From Paragorgia papillata (Eukaryota > Cnidaria > Anthozoa > Scleralcyonacea > Coralliidae), in the NCBI GenBank assembly GCA_035771165.1, contig JAWNZC010000181.1:233501-297500 (forward strand): 64,000 bases of DNA. The letters are read 5' to 3'. Position numbers and translations under genes: made by a program. The notes under the pieces are model-generated. The model worked only from the letters and a program-made list of their open reading frames with translations. It was not told the origin of the DNA and searched no databases. This document shows positions 18,831-29,937 of this stretch, piece after piece (position 1 is the first letter of the stretch; each line of letters begins with the position of its first letter).

Positions 18831-19326
18831 CTCGTAACCCGAATTAATATTAAAACCAGAGAACGTTATCAACAGCAATATGAATGAATAATCCTGGTTT
18901 CGCATCCAACATCTTTAAAAGGACCTATATAGTTAAGAGAGACATGCTGCGCTGCACGCAACACAATATTATAATATAAACAAGACACTTAACAGATGAC
19001 ACTTTGATTCTCATTACACAATTACCTTTATAATGCGACAAGTAGGGATTGTCTGTTATTGGTCATGTTTCACAGTTTCTTATTATTCACAGTTTTTTAT
19101 AATTTTTCTTGTTTGATGATTTACGAATTACGATATTTATAAGATTTTCACTCCGACTCCGGCTTTTCCGAGTCCGATGGTAAACACCGATTTTTATTGA
19201 TTCACCCACCAACCGATAAAAATCGCCCGACTAAAATCGCAGCGTCCGTGCCTAGCGTGCGCGCCTAGCGTGCGTGCCTAGCGTGTGCGCCTAGCGTGCG
19301 TGCACATTCATAATAGGGAGCTTAAA
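18831..19326. other. No gene; 13-bp tandem repeat at 19245-19300
   Basis: GCGTGCGTGCCTAGCGTGC-type repeats (GCCTAGCGTGCGT, about four units). The rest is unique AT-rich sequence. Confidence 0.5.
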
Positions 19327-19500
19327 GTGCTTATGAAACGAAAATTAAGTTTGTCTTATTTGAAAGTACTTTTAAAATGACAAAGTATCATCTTTTGCAG
19401 TCTTTTGTTTCCTTGCTTTGTTTTGAAGATATCACAGTTTGTTTTATAAGCGAAACTAGCCAGTGACGTCACTGCGTTGACATAAAATGAAGCTTCACTG
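19327..19500 (+). mobile_element. Solo left end of the RPA-ORF TIR element family
   Basis: AGTGCTTATGAAACGAAAAT, then TTTGCAGTCTTTTGTTTCCT, aligns to the left TIR at 12404-12570 with moderate divergence. No right end found. Confidence 0.65.
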
Positions 19501-19790
19501 GGTTCTGATGGTGAACTACCACCTAAGAAAAATAAATAAGACAATTAAGAAGAGAATAAAATTTTACACAACTTAAAGACTTCTTTCCTTCCTTTATCCT
19601 TCCCTCCCTCCATCCCTCCCCTAGTTAGCCCCTCTCCCCAGTCCCCTCATCCAGTAACACCTGCTACGCAAGCTATCCCTTAGTTTGATCCAGTGTTACT
19701 ACAGAAAGAAACCAGAGTAAATTAAACTAACTAAAACTGTAAAACAGAACTGGAGCTCAAAACATTGACTTGAGTGATTAATTACAACTC
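19501..19790. other. No gene seen
   Basis: A pyrimidine-rich tract (CTTCCTTCCTTTATCC, CCCTCC) lies at 19580-19650. Confidence 0.4.
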
Positions 19791-21545
19791 TAACACCTAG
19801 TACTGTAGGAAGCAGATTATTATAAACTGACCTGGCTGAGATGACTCTGAGATTTCTGTGTTGGTTGCCTGAGGCATATATATAGTTGTACAAAACATAT
19901 TATAAACTTGATTATAGCAACCTGAAAGAAAAACAAGAAGATAATGAGCAAAACATAAAAACAAGTTGCAAAAAATTTGAATATGAAACAAGAAGGTGCG
20001 TGTGGTGCAAGCGATAACTATGCAAAATTAAGTGTCTTAATAAATATATAAGTCGTCAATGAAAATCTATTCAAATTAAGATTGACAGTGTTATTGCTAT
20101 TATTGTAGGATAAAATTTGACTGACCAAACAAATAGGTGCCATTGTTAATTGGGGGAGGGGTGTTGGGACAAATTGACCCATCCCTGGGAATCACTAATC
20201 CCTGGGGGTGACTAATCCCTGGGGGTGACTAATCCCTGGGAGGTCACTGATCCCCGGGGGTGACTAATCCCTGAGGGGTGATTACGGTAAATCATGGGAG
20301 GGGTGATTAAATCCTGGGAGGTCACTGATCCCTGAGGGGTGATTAAATCCTGGGAGGGGTGACTAAATCCTGGGAGGTCACTGATCCCTAAGGGGTGATT
20401 AAGTCCTGGGAGGTCACTGATCCCTGAGGGGTGATTAAATCCTGGGAGGTCACTGATCCCTGAGGGGTGATTAAATCCTGGGAGGGGTGACTAAATCCTG
20501 GGAGGTCACTGATCCCTAAGGGGTGATTAAGTCCTGGGAGGTCACTGATCCCTGAGGGGTGATTAAATCCTGGGAGGTCACTGATCTCTGGGGGGCGATT
20601 AAATCCTGGGAGGTCACTGATCCCTGAGGGGTGATTAAATCCTGGGAGGGGTGATTAAGTCCTGGGAGGTCACTGATCCCTGAGGGGTGATTAAATCCTG
20701 GGAGGTCCTGATCCCAGAGGGGTGATTAAATCCTGGGAGGTCACTGATCCCTGAGGAGTGATTAAATCCTGGGAGGTCCTGATCCCTGAGGGGTGATTAA
20801 ATCCTGGGAGGTCACTGATCCCTGAGGGGTGATTAAATCCTGGGAGGGGTGATTAAATCCTGGGAGGTCCTGATCCCTGAGGGGTGATTAAATCCTGGGA
20901 GGTCCTGATCCCTGAGGAGTGATTAAATCCTGGGAGGTCACTGATCCCTGAGGGGTGATTAAATCCTGGGAGGTCACTGATCCCTGAGGGGTGATTAAAT
21001 CCTGGGAGGGGTGATTAAATCCTGGGAGGGGTGATTAAGTCCTGGGAGGTCACTGATCCCTGAGGAGTGATTAAATCCTGGGAGGTCCTGATCCCTGAGG
21101 GGTGATTAAATCCTGGGAGGGGTGATTAAATCCTGGGAGGTCCTGATCCCTGAGGGGTGATTAAATCCTGGGAGGTCCTGATCCCTGAGGAGTGATTAAA
21201 TCCTGGGAGGTCACTGATCCCTGAGGGGTGATTAAATCCTGGGAGGTCACTGATCCCTGAGGGGTGATTAAATCCTGGGAGGGGTGATTAAATCCTGGGA
21301 GGGGTGATTAAATCCTGGGAGGTCCTGATCCCTGAGGGGTGATTAAATCCTGGGAGGTCACTGATCCCTGAGGGGTGATTAAATCCTGGGAGGGGTGATT
21401 AAATCCTGGGAGGGGTGATTAAATCCTGGGAGGTCCTGATCCCTGAGGGGTCACTAAACCCTGAGAGGTCACTAAACCCTGAGAGGTCACTAAACCCTGA
21501 GAGGTCACTGATCGCTGGGTGGTCGCAAATCCTTACAGGTCACTG
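19791..21545 (+). repeat. 36-bp minisatellite locus A with shared left flank
   Basis: 19791-20200 is near-identical to 37573-37980. From about 20200 an array alternates GGGAGGTCACTGATCCCTGA and GGGGTGATTAAATCCT (36 bp), with 34-bp (GTCCTGATCC) and 20-bp variants forming higher-order blocks. The right end degrades to CACTAAACCCTGAGAGGT units. No coding function. Confidence 0.9.
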
Positions 21546-21751
21546 ATCCCTAGGAGTCACAAATCTCTAGGGTCTGTGACTGATACTTATGGTTCAGATG
21601 ACCCTGGGGGTAACTAATGCCTAGGGGTTACTCAACCCATGGGAGATCACTAATGCCTGGAAAAGACACGTTGTAAAGAAATGCTGGACTAGAAAGAACA
21701 GATGAACTTAGAAATGCTATAAAAGACAGACATGTATTGTATTGTATAAAT

Positions 21752-22241
21752 TTATACAATATGGCTATACTCTGAGGTTTAAAGCACAATAGCTGCTGCT
21801 GCGTGTGAGAAAATAGTATGTTAACCATTCTTTTTTTCACTCAGTAAATTATATACAGTTGCAGATTGAGTCCAACCTTGCCAGCTACTGTATGTATGTG
21901 TATTTAATACACATACATACAGTAGCTGGCATGGTTGGACTCAATCTGCAACGGTATACTGTACTGATCGAGTGAAAACTGTGGTAATTAAACTGTCAAG
22001 ATTTTTAGCAATAAAATACTGCTTCAAACAATAACAGCCTTATTGCTGAAGATTGACTTAAAAAAAAGAATGGTTAAAATACTATTTTCTCACATGCAGC
22101 AGCAGCTATTGTGCTATAACTCATTCCTGTCCGAGGGCTTCCCCAGAGATGAATAAAATCGTCTGGCGTTAGCCAGAATAAAATACTAAAGACCAATTTG
22201 GACAGGAAAGAGTTAAACCTCAGACTATAGCCATATTGTAT
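21752..22241. repeat. Imperfect palindrome with a natural empty site
   Basis: The axis is near 21905 (GTGTATTTAATACAC). The left arm runs to about 21752 and the right to about 22241. The right arm has two insertions: about 86 bp near 21995-22055 and the hairpin element at 22121. Arms otherwise match closely, such as TAGCTGGC...GGTTGGACTCAATCTGC. Confidence 0.8.
22121..22211. mobile_element. TTAA hairpin element, solo copy 3
   Basis: CTCATTCCTGTCCGAGGGC...GGACAGGAAAGAG, flanked by ATAA (22117) and TTAA (22212). The opposite palindrome arm at 21779-21782 has a single TTAA and no insert, giving the pre-insertion site. Confidence 0.85.
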
Positions 22242-22570
22242 TCCTTTAATATTTTCAATTTGAATTTGTGAAATGTTGGTTTTCATTTTACTTATATAAA
22301 CCTTCCTGGTAAAGTCATTTATTGTTTAATAATATTTTGTTATAGATTATAATATTTTTAATAATTAGCATCAATTAGAATAATTAATTTGAATAATTGA
22401 ATAATTTTTAAAGACAATTCAAATAATATATTGTATAAGATATACAGACTAAATCAGCTCAATACTTCACACTTAAGTGTGTGAAAAGATATTAATTAAT
22501 CTTTGAGAAAATTATTCTTTTAGTCTGAAAAGGACAAAACTGTTCAGGTGTTACTGTAATTGCTGCAGAA
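22242..22570. other. AT-rich spacer, no gene
   Basis: Very AT-rich (TAATAATTAGAATAATTAATTT-like words, broken here). Nothing recognised. Confidence 0.4.
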
Positions 22571-23338
22571 TTAATCCATTGCTGTCTATAGGATATGAGG
22601 GTTAATCTCCCTTTGATGAGGAAAATCATCTCCTGTTAGACAGAGTAAAACAATAAAGGGATCATTATTGACCAGCTCAGGCAGGAATGGGTTAATCACT
22701 TGTTAACTCATTGCTGCCTAGGATGTCTGAGGGTTCTCTTTGATGAGTAAAATCATCTGCTGTTAGACAGAGTAAAACAATAAAGTGATCATTTTTGACC
22801 AGCTCAGGCAGGAATGGGTTAATCATTTGTTAACTCATTGCTGCCTAGGATGTCTGAGGGTTCTCTTTGATGAGTAAAATCATCTGCTGTTAGACAGAGT
22901 AAAACAATAAAGTGATCATTTTTGACCAGCTCAGGCAGGAATGGGTTAATCACTTGTTAACTCATTGCTGCCTAGGAATGTCTGTGGGTTCTCTCTTTGA
23001 TGAGGAAAATCATCTGCTGTTAGACAGAGTAAAACAATAAAGGGATCATTTTTGACCAGCTCAGGCAGGAATGGGTTAATCACTTGTTAACTCATTGCTG
23101 CCTAGGAATGTCTGGGGGTTCTCTCTTTGAGGAGCAAAATCATCTGGTGTTAGACACAGTAAAACAATAAAGGGATCATTTTTGGTCAGCTCAGGCAGAA
23201 ATGGGTTAATCATTTGTTAACTCATTGCTGCCTAGGATGTCTGAGGGTTCTCTCTTTGATGAGGAAAATCATCTGGTGTTAGACAGAGTAAAACAATAAA
23301 GTGATCATTTTTGACCAGCTCAGGCAAGAATGGGTTAA
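22571..23338. repeat. Tandem array of TTAA hairpins, block 1
   Basis: Six units; starts near 22703, 22830, 22957, 23087 and 23217 give spacings of 127-130 bp, plus a diverged first unit near 22571. Each unit runs TTAACTCATTGCTGCCTAGG ... CTCAGGCAGGAATGGGTTAA and contains GAGTAAAATCATCTG and TTAGACAGAGTAAAA. Spacer TCACTTG or TCATTTG separates units. Confidence 0.85.
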
Positions 23339-23340
23339 TT

Positions 23341-24215
23341 AAGAATTCATTAATAATAAATTTAGGTTAATGCGAGGGAGTAAGAGATAATGTTTTCCTG
23401 CCTCGAAGCAATTCACTAAGTGCAGTTTCCTGCTGGCATGTGAACAGATAAAACTTAACACAAATCCTTATCTAAAGTTCCTTCCTTATCAAAACAAAAT
23501 TCCTCTTTGAGGCAATGGTATAAATGAATATGGCAAAGGCGACAGTGGTCATGCATTCTGTCACAGTCAGAGAGCTGACTCTAGATCGTTCTGAATACTG
23601 GCAATCTAAGTCTTTCAGGGATATTATTTTTTCCCACCCACCACATTCCTTTTGTAATAACATCTGTAAATAGTCGCTTTTAGCCATAAATTGTAATAAT
23701 AAAACAAAAATGCAATAATTATCTAATAAATGAGTGGTTGGAAGTGCTGTCATCCTTATCACAGAAGTGCTGTGCCTCACTGCCTCACACATTTGGATGG
23801 GTGAGACATCGACCTTACAAGTGCTGAGCACCCTTCAGCAGGGTGTAGGAACCGGGGGGGGGGGGGGGGGGAAATGGGGCATGTGCCCCCCCCCCAACTT
23901 TGTCATGAAGTGCCCTTATTGCAACAGAAAAGTGCCCTTTTTATGATAAAACATGTGTTTCAAGTGTCCTTTTGAAGTCCTACCCCCTGAACAAAGTGCC
24001 CTTTTGAAGCTGTGTCCCTCCAAGATCAACTTGCTTCCTACACCCACTGCCTCTCAGACTTTGTTAATGTCTCTAAAATGGGCAATCCCCATTTTAGGCC
24101 AGCAGACAGGACACCCTCCTCCCAGTTCAGCTACTTCCTTCACTATCTCCTTTTGCCACAATTCATTACAATCAATGCCTCTGTCTCAATTTGTATCATT
24201 AAATACGACCGTGAT
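23341..24215. other. Insert between array blocks, with G18/C9 tract
   Basis: Contains a run of about 18 G at 23854-23871 and C9 near 23887. Small ORFs here show no recognisable motif. TTAA/TTAATAATAAAT at its left end suggests insertion at the array junction. Confidence 0.45.
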
Positions 24216-24606
24216 CATTAATCACTTGTTAACTCATTACTGCCTAGGATGTCTGAGGGTTCTCTCTTTAACATGAGTAAAATCATCTGGTGTTAGACAG
24301 AGTAATTACAATAAAGGGACCATTAATTTGGTCAGCTCAGGCAGGAATGGGTTAATCACTTGTTAACTCATTGCTGCCTAGGATGGCTGAGGGTTCTCTG
24401 TTTGATGAGTAAAATCATCTGGTGTTAGACACAGTAAAACAATAAAGGGATCATTTTTGGTCAGCTCAGGCAGGAATGGGTTAATCACTTGTTAACTCAC
24501 TGCCACCTAGGATGTCTGAGGGTTCTCTCTTTGACTAGTAAAATCATCTGGTGTTGACACAGTAAAACAATAAAGGGACTGTTTTTGGCCAGCTCAGGCA
24601 GGAACT
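24216..24606. repeat. Tandem array of TTAA hairpins, block 2
   Basis: Three more units like block 1 (starts about 24232, 24363, 24493). The last is truncated at GGCCAGCTCAGGCAGGAAC, losing its terminal GGGTTAA. Confidence 0.8.
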
Positions 24607-25362
24607 AAAAAGTCACACTTTTAAAAATAAACGACTTAGCTAGAAGACAGTTTATGTCACTGACATAACTAGCATGGGTGAATTAAAGATACTAGTTTCA
24701 GATATAAAGACAAAGGAAATAGATCATTTCCCCAGGGGAAGGGGGGAGCTAGGGAAGGTTAGAACAGCTGTGAGGTTTTCTTCTGTATATACATGTATAA
24801 ATGAATATTGTTTCTGTGGGTGCAGATGTCTGGTGACATATATAAAATTCAGCTAGCTACCCTAATATAAGTGCAGTAAATGTCAAACTTGGTTGAATAA
24901 TTCAATATCATGATTTTACCCTTTACGGGGCACATTTTGAAAGACTACTTGAAAAAAAAAAAAAAATTCGAAAATCTTTTCAAAAGCGATGGTAAAACAA
25001 CATCAAAGAAAAAAATTTGAAGAAACAGGAGGGCAAGACATTTTTTTAATTGTTGCCATATGGCAACACTGCCCGTTTAGGGGTATAATTATAGCAAAAT
25101 TTCTGTCTAAACATGGAGCTTATTGGGATGTTGAACCAACTTGTTTTTCAGTAGATATGCAAACCCTACTAGTAAATAAATATGTTGTAGCAGTGCCACT
25201 TATTTTTGTTGGTGGTTGTTGCCAGGGGGGTTGTGCTGGAAGTAGTGAATGATTGCTGCAGTGGTAGGACTTTGTTAGTAGAAATAGTTTAGAAATAGTT
25301 CAATGCAATTTATTTCTAACAATAATAGAGATTTTATAGAGGAAGAGTAATAATAATAAAAA

Positions 25363-25614
25363 TAATAGTAATATAATAATAATAATAATAAATAATAATA
25401 AATAATAATAATAATGGTAATAATAATAATAAATAATAATAATAATTTATTTTCAATAAAAAAAAATAACACAATAATAAATAATAATAATAAATAATAA
25501 TAATAATAATAAATAATAATAATAATAATAATAATAAATAATAATAATAATAATAAATAATAATAAATAATAATAAATAATAATAATAATAATAAATAAT
25601 AATAAATAATAATA

Positions 25615-25656
<42 letters not shown>

Positions 25657-25815
25657 TAATAATAATAAATAATAAATAATAATAATAAATAATAATAAAT
25701 AAATAATAATAATAATAAATAATAATAAATAATAATAATAATAAATAATAATAATAATAAATAATAAATAATAACAATAAATAATAATAATAATGGTAAT
25801 AATAATAATAATAAT
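25363..25815. repeat. (AAT)n microsatellite inside the piggyBac element
   Basis: About 450 bp of AAT/AAAT repeats with few interruptions, between the transposase stop codon and the left TIR. The long Leu/Ile/Tyr ORFs read through it are artefacts. Confidence 0.95.
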
Positions 25816-25909
25816 ATATCTATAGTCAATATATCTGATATTTACATTTATGAAAACAACAATTTATATTTACAAGGGCTAATAATGTTCTGAATAGTAT
25901 TGTTCAAGT

Positions 25910-27673
25910 TCAACAAGTGTGAAATTCTCTAAAACAATTTCTTGCACTACTGAGACACAAGCAAACATTGCATTTGTCACAGTATGTTCTACTGAATCCT
26001 GTCTTACAATGCCGACAACGGTTCTTGGCTTTGAACTCTGGCCAGTGATGTGCATTATCTAAACGGACACTCTTGACAGGTAACTGTGTGTCTGGCTTCC
26101 TTCCTCTCTTCTCTGGCCTTTCTTTTGAGGATTCATTTGAAGGTCGGCCAGCTTTCCTCTTAGTGGCAGGCTTTCCACACTTGATGAGGCTTTCAGAAAT
26201 TTCCAAAGAAAATTTCAATAGTGGCAGCAGTTTCTTTTTAGGCACCTTGTCAAGATCACAGTAGCGTCGATATAAAAGCCAAGCATTGACTTTAGCAATA
26301 TCGACACAATGAAAAAGAACTTTCAGGTACCACCTTTTGGATTTAATTTTTGTGCGGTACAGAGCAATCAGCATGTCTGCCAAATCAACACCACCCATTG
26401 ACTCATTGTACAGACACACCATATCTGGGCACTTGACATCAACATGCTTCTTGGCTTTACCATCCCATCTCTTCACATTCTTTGAGGCCTTGACACCAGC
26501 ATATGTTGATGCCACTTGAACACAGTTGTTGTCCAGCCATCGGATAATGTGAAGCTGTGAAGCATCATCAGTTCGATAATCGAAGGTTCCTCGACCAGTC
26601 TGCTTCAGTTCTTTCTCAGTTTTCAATGGGCACCCAGCAAGCCGATTCTTACGAACAGTAGCAACAGCGGGATAGCCTTGCGACTTCAACTCCAACATCA
26701 AACCCAGTGTGGTAAACCAATTATCAAAAAATAGCAGATGGTTGCAATTCTTTGGCAAACTATTGCAAAGTTTCAGCACCACCGACTCTGCAGTGCATTT
26801 CTCCTGGCCAGCACTTTTTGCACCAGCATAAATGAAGAAGTCGTACATCATCCCACTTTTTCCAGCTCGAACAAAATTTTTGAAACCCCACTTTGTTGGC
26901 TTCTTCGGGTTGTACTGTCGGATTCCACTGTACTTCGTCTTGGCTGGGATAATTTGCTCATCTATGGAGTGGCAGATCTCAGGCTCTATCTTTTGGCAGT
27001 TCTCTCTAACTCCCTTGATAACAGGCAAGACTTTGTACAGGCGATTATCTTTGTTGCCAGGCTCATCCTTCTTTGCATTGTCATTCACATGAAGAAACTG
27101 TCGGAGTTTCTTGTATCTCTTAACAGGCATAACTGATGCCACTGGCTCGTACCGTGTTCCACTTTCCCAGTAAAGTGCATAATTTGGCATTTTTATTATA
27201 CCCATTTTCATTTGCATACCAATCAGCATTTCAATTTCATCCTTTGTAGTACAAATGCTGCTACCTTGTTGTTGGACACTATATAAATTTGTCTGTTCAA
27301 CAATGTTTTCAGTTATAGAATCATCCCAAAACATCTTAAAATATGAAATAGGGGTCAGCTCATCCATATTTGCAGGTAATGTGAATCCTGCACCCAAAAA
27401 GGATATATCTGGTACTTCTGGCTCTTTCTTCTTCCACTTGAATACAGGTTTCTGTTTTTTGTTTTGTGTTGTTACTTCTTCGTTGTCAGCATTCTCATCA
27501 TCTTCTTCTTCAATAGAATTATCAGCTTCAGAATGTTCGGGCAATGCCGTATCATCTAAATAATCATCATCATCATCATCTTCAAGCTCGGATAACTCAG
27601 ACTCTGAACCTGGATCCAAAATACACTGAAGCGCTTCTTCAGCATTATACCGTATTCTTGTCCGCTTTTCCAT
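25910..27673 (-). CDS. piggyBac-type transposase, 587 aa
   Basis: Cut-and-paste DDE transposase of the piggyBac (DDE_Tnp_1_7) superfamily acting at TTAA in the nucleus. Residues 1-75 are acidic (SELEDDDDDDYLDD). The catalytic core has CHSIDEQIIPAKTKYSGIRQ (first Asp, about residue 238), LLFFDNWFTTLGLMLELKSQ (second Asp, about 317) and MGGVDLADMLIALYRTKIKS (the conserved NxSMGGVDxxD block, about 430). A basic stretch with GRPSNESSKERPEKRGRKPD precedes a C-terminal Cys/His module (CRHCKTGFSRTYCDKCNVCL ... CFREFHTC) like the ring-type zinc finger that reads the TIR. Length is normal for the family (about 550-600) and no stop or frameshift is seen. The ATG lies about 0.7 kb inside the right TIR. 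Domestication is possible, but intact TIRs favour a recently active transposon. Confidence 0.95.
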   Translation of the reverse strand: MEKRTRIRYNAEEALQCILDPGSESELSELEDDDDDDYLDDTALPEHSEADNSIEEEDDENADNEEVTTQNKKQKPVFKWKKKEPEVPDISFLGAGFTLPANMDELTPISYFKMFWDDSITENIVEQTNLYSVQQQGSSICTTKDEIEMLIGMQMKMGIIKMPNYALYWESGTRYEPVASVMPVKRYKKLRQFLHVNDNAKKDEPGNKDNRLYKVLPVIKGVRENCQKIEPEICHSIDEQIIPAKTKYSGIRQYNPKKPTKWGFKNFVRAGKSGMMYDFFIYAGAKSAGQEKCTAESVVLKLCNSLPKNCNHLLFFDNWFTTLGLMLELKSQGYPAVATVRKNRLAGCPLKTEKELKQTGRGTFDYRTDDASQLHIIRWLDNNCVQVASTYAGVKASKNVKRWDGKAKKHVDVKCPDMVCLYNESMGGVDLADMLIALYRTKIKSKRWYLKVLFHCVDIAKVNAWLLYRRYCDLDKVPKKKLLPLLKFSLEISESLIKCGKPATKRKAGRPSNESSKERPEKRGRKPDTQLPVKSVRLDNAHHWPEFKAKNRCRHCKTGFSRTYCDKCNVCLCLSSARNCFREFHTC

Positions 27674-28394
27674 CAGTCCAGTAATTATCTGCAGAACAAA
27701 ATTAACTTGATAATTATATACAGTTCAACATTTACATATCTACAGTATATATAATCTATGTTATTATAGTTGTATAGACATCTTGTCGATATGTATGGGA
27801 AATATCTGGTAGTCGAGCTGGTGTTTTACATGTATGCAAACAAAAATATATATTCAAATATTGAGAATAAATCTCTATTATGTTACCCAAACATCAAAAA
27901 AGTAGACAGAGGCCCTCATTTATTCCAGTTCAACTAAAAATGAGCAGAAAGCTAATGCATCGAAAGGTATTGTAAACTACAGCTTTATACCCCTAAATGG
28001 GCATTGTTGCCATTTGGCAACAATTACTTTTGAAATGTCTGAGCAACGAATTTGTTGAACTTCACACTCTAACCATTGCAGATATTAAATATGTTATATT
28101 TCTAGCTTTTAGATTTCATGAAACCATCTGGTCAAACATTTTAGATACTTAGAACTAAACTAACCAAAACTGGGTAATAATGCTACTGTAAAATGCAGTG
28201 AAACACTCACCTTTTAATCTTTAAATACGCACATTTTAACTTCGCTTTCAAACAATATGGCGGACAAGAAACAAAACATGGATTTCAGTACTTCATGTTA
28301 GCAACGTGAAAATACATAACTCCAAGACACGTGGGCACATTATTATGCTAATTTATTTGTTGCCATATGGCAACACTGCCCCATAAAGGGTTAA

Positions 28395-29030
28395 ACCCAA
28401 AGGATCAGTTTTCTTCTAACTGCTGTAATTCTGGTGTGTTTTGTACACAAAAACATTGTTTGAAAAATCCACATGAAATATATGCTTCTTTGGCACTGGC
28501 AAACCATAACAGTTTTTGTGGCCAAGAGATAAAATAATATATTAGACATGGCTTGAAAACCATTCAGACAAACTTTGAGGCTGATTCAGTGAACTCTGAT
28601 CAAGGTTGACCTCCCGCAGCAAACACAAGCCCACTCACAGACACAATACTAATTATTGAATATTTAAAATCAAGCTATGTTTTGATAATGGCTAGACATT
28701 GAAATATGCAAGGATAACAAGCCATAATGACCAGGGAGTTAATGTCTGACTCTGATCAGAATCAACCCATAACAAAGCCTGGTGCTGAAAGCTTTTATGA
28801 AAACAATATTGATTATTTTTGTCTGAAGAGGATATATTTATATTTCTTAAAGCAGATATACAGAGGGAATTTCCTAAATATGACTCAGCATATAGGTACT
28901 GACAATGTGTTCCTGTTTGAATATGTTCCTTAATTCATATTTTGCTTCAAGTACATGTACATGCATTATTATATGTCTTGGTCAATTTTGTTTTTATTAA
29001 TGTTAAAAATATTCCATAGTATCTCAAAGC

Positions 29031-29036
<6 letters not shown>
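28395..29036. other. No gene seen
   Basis: AT-rich. A 68-codon ORF at 28727-28933 has no known motif. The right end is a (TA)n run at 29036-29060. Confidence 0.4.
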
Positions 29037-29061
<25 letters not shown>

Positions 29062-29065
29062 CAGT

Positions 29066-29937
29066 CAAACCTCCCTTTGTGGACACCTCCCTTTGTGGAC
29101 ACCTCCCATAAGTGGACACCTCTCGTAAGTGGACACCTCCCATAAGTGGACACCTCTCGTAAGTGGACACCTCTCGTAAGTGGACACCTCTCGTAAGTGG
29201 ACACCTCTCGTAAGTGGACACCTCCCATAAGTGGACACCTCCCATAAGTGGACACCTCTCGTAAGTGGACACCTCCCATAAGTGGACACCTCTCGTAAGT
29301 GGACACCTCTCGTAAGTGGACACCTCTCGTAAGTGGACACCTCTCGTAAGTGGACACCTCCCATAAGCGTACACCTCCCATAAGCGTACACCTCCCATAA
29401 GTGGACACCTCTCGTAAGTGGACACCTCCCATAAGTGGACACGTCCTGTAAGTGGACACCTCTTGTAAGTGGACACCTCCCTTTGTGGACACCTCCCTTT
29501 GTGGACACCTCCCGTAAGTGGACACCTCCCATAAGTGGACACCTCCCATAAGTGGACACCTCTCGTAAGTGGACACCTCCCATAAGTGGACACCTCCCAT
29601 AAGTGGACACCTCTCGTAAGTGGACACCTCCCATAAGTGGACACCTCTCATAAGTGGACACCTCCCATAAGTGGACACCTCCCGTAAATGGACACCTCCC
29701 ATAAGTGGACACCTCCCATAAGTGGACACCTCCTGTAAGTGGACACCTGCCGTAAGTGGACACCTTCCATAAGTGGACACCTTCCATAAGTGGACACCTC
29801 TCGTAAGTGGACACCTCCCTTTGTGGACACCTCTCATAAGTGGACACATCTCGTAAGTGGACACCTCTCGTAAGTGGACACCTCTCGTAAGTGGACACCT
29901 CCCTTTGTGGACACCTCCCTTTGTGGACACCTCTCAC
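29066..29937. repeat. 17-bp minisatellite, about 51 copies
   Basis: Unit GTGGACACCTCYCRTAA with variants ending CCTTTGT. Because 17 is not a multiple of 3 and no phase contains a stop, minus-strand frames stay open (up to 327 codons) and encode a 17-residue repeat (RCPLTRGVHLREVSTYG-like). No start context, splice site or flanking gene supports translation. Confidence 0.95.

Larger units (their letters stand above)
24919..28390 (-). mobile_element. piggyBac-like element, 3472 bp
   Basis: Terminal inverted repeats CCCTTTACGGGGCA (left) and CCCTTTATGGGGCA (right, inverted) match at 13 of 14 bases. Flanks are TTTA (24915-24918) and TTAA (28391-28394), a TTAA duplication with one change. Subterminal GTTGCCATATGGCAAC palindromes lie at 25052 and 28359, with a variant GTTGCCATTTGGCAAC at 28006. 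One full transposase ORF is present on the minus strand, so the element may be autonomous. It carries an AAT microsatellite downstream of the ORF. Confidence 0.95.

Noticed and set aside
20200..21540. CRISPR-like regular repeats
   Set aside because: Head-to-tail minisatellite with no unique spacers, in a eukaryotic context.
25275..25829. Two long Leu/Ile/Tyr ORFs
   Set aside because: They are direct translations of the AAT microsatellite.
26073..27563. Plus-strand ORFs across the piggyBac gene
   Set aside because: Antisense shadows of the transposase.
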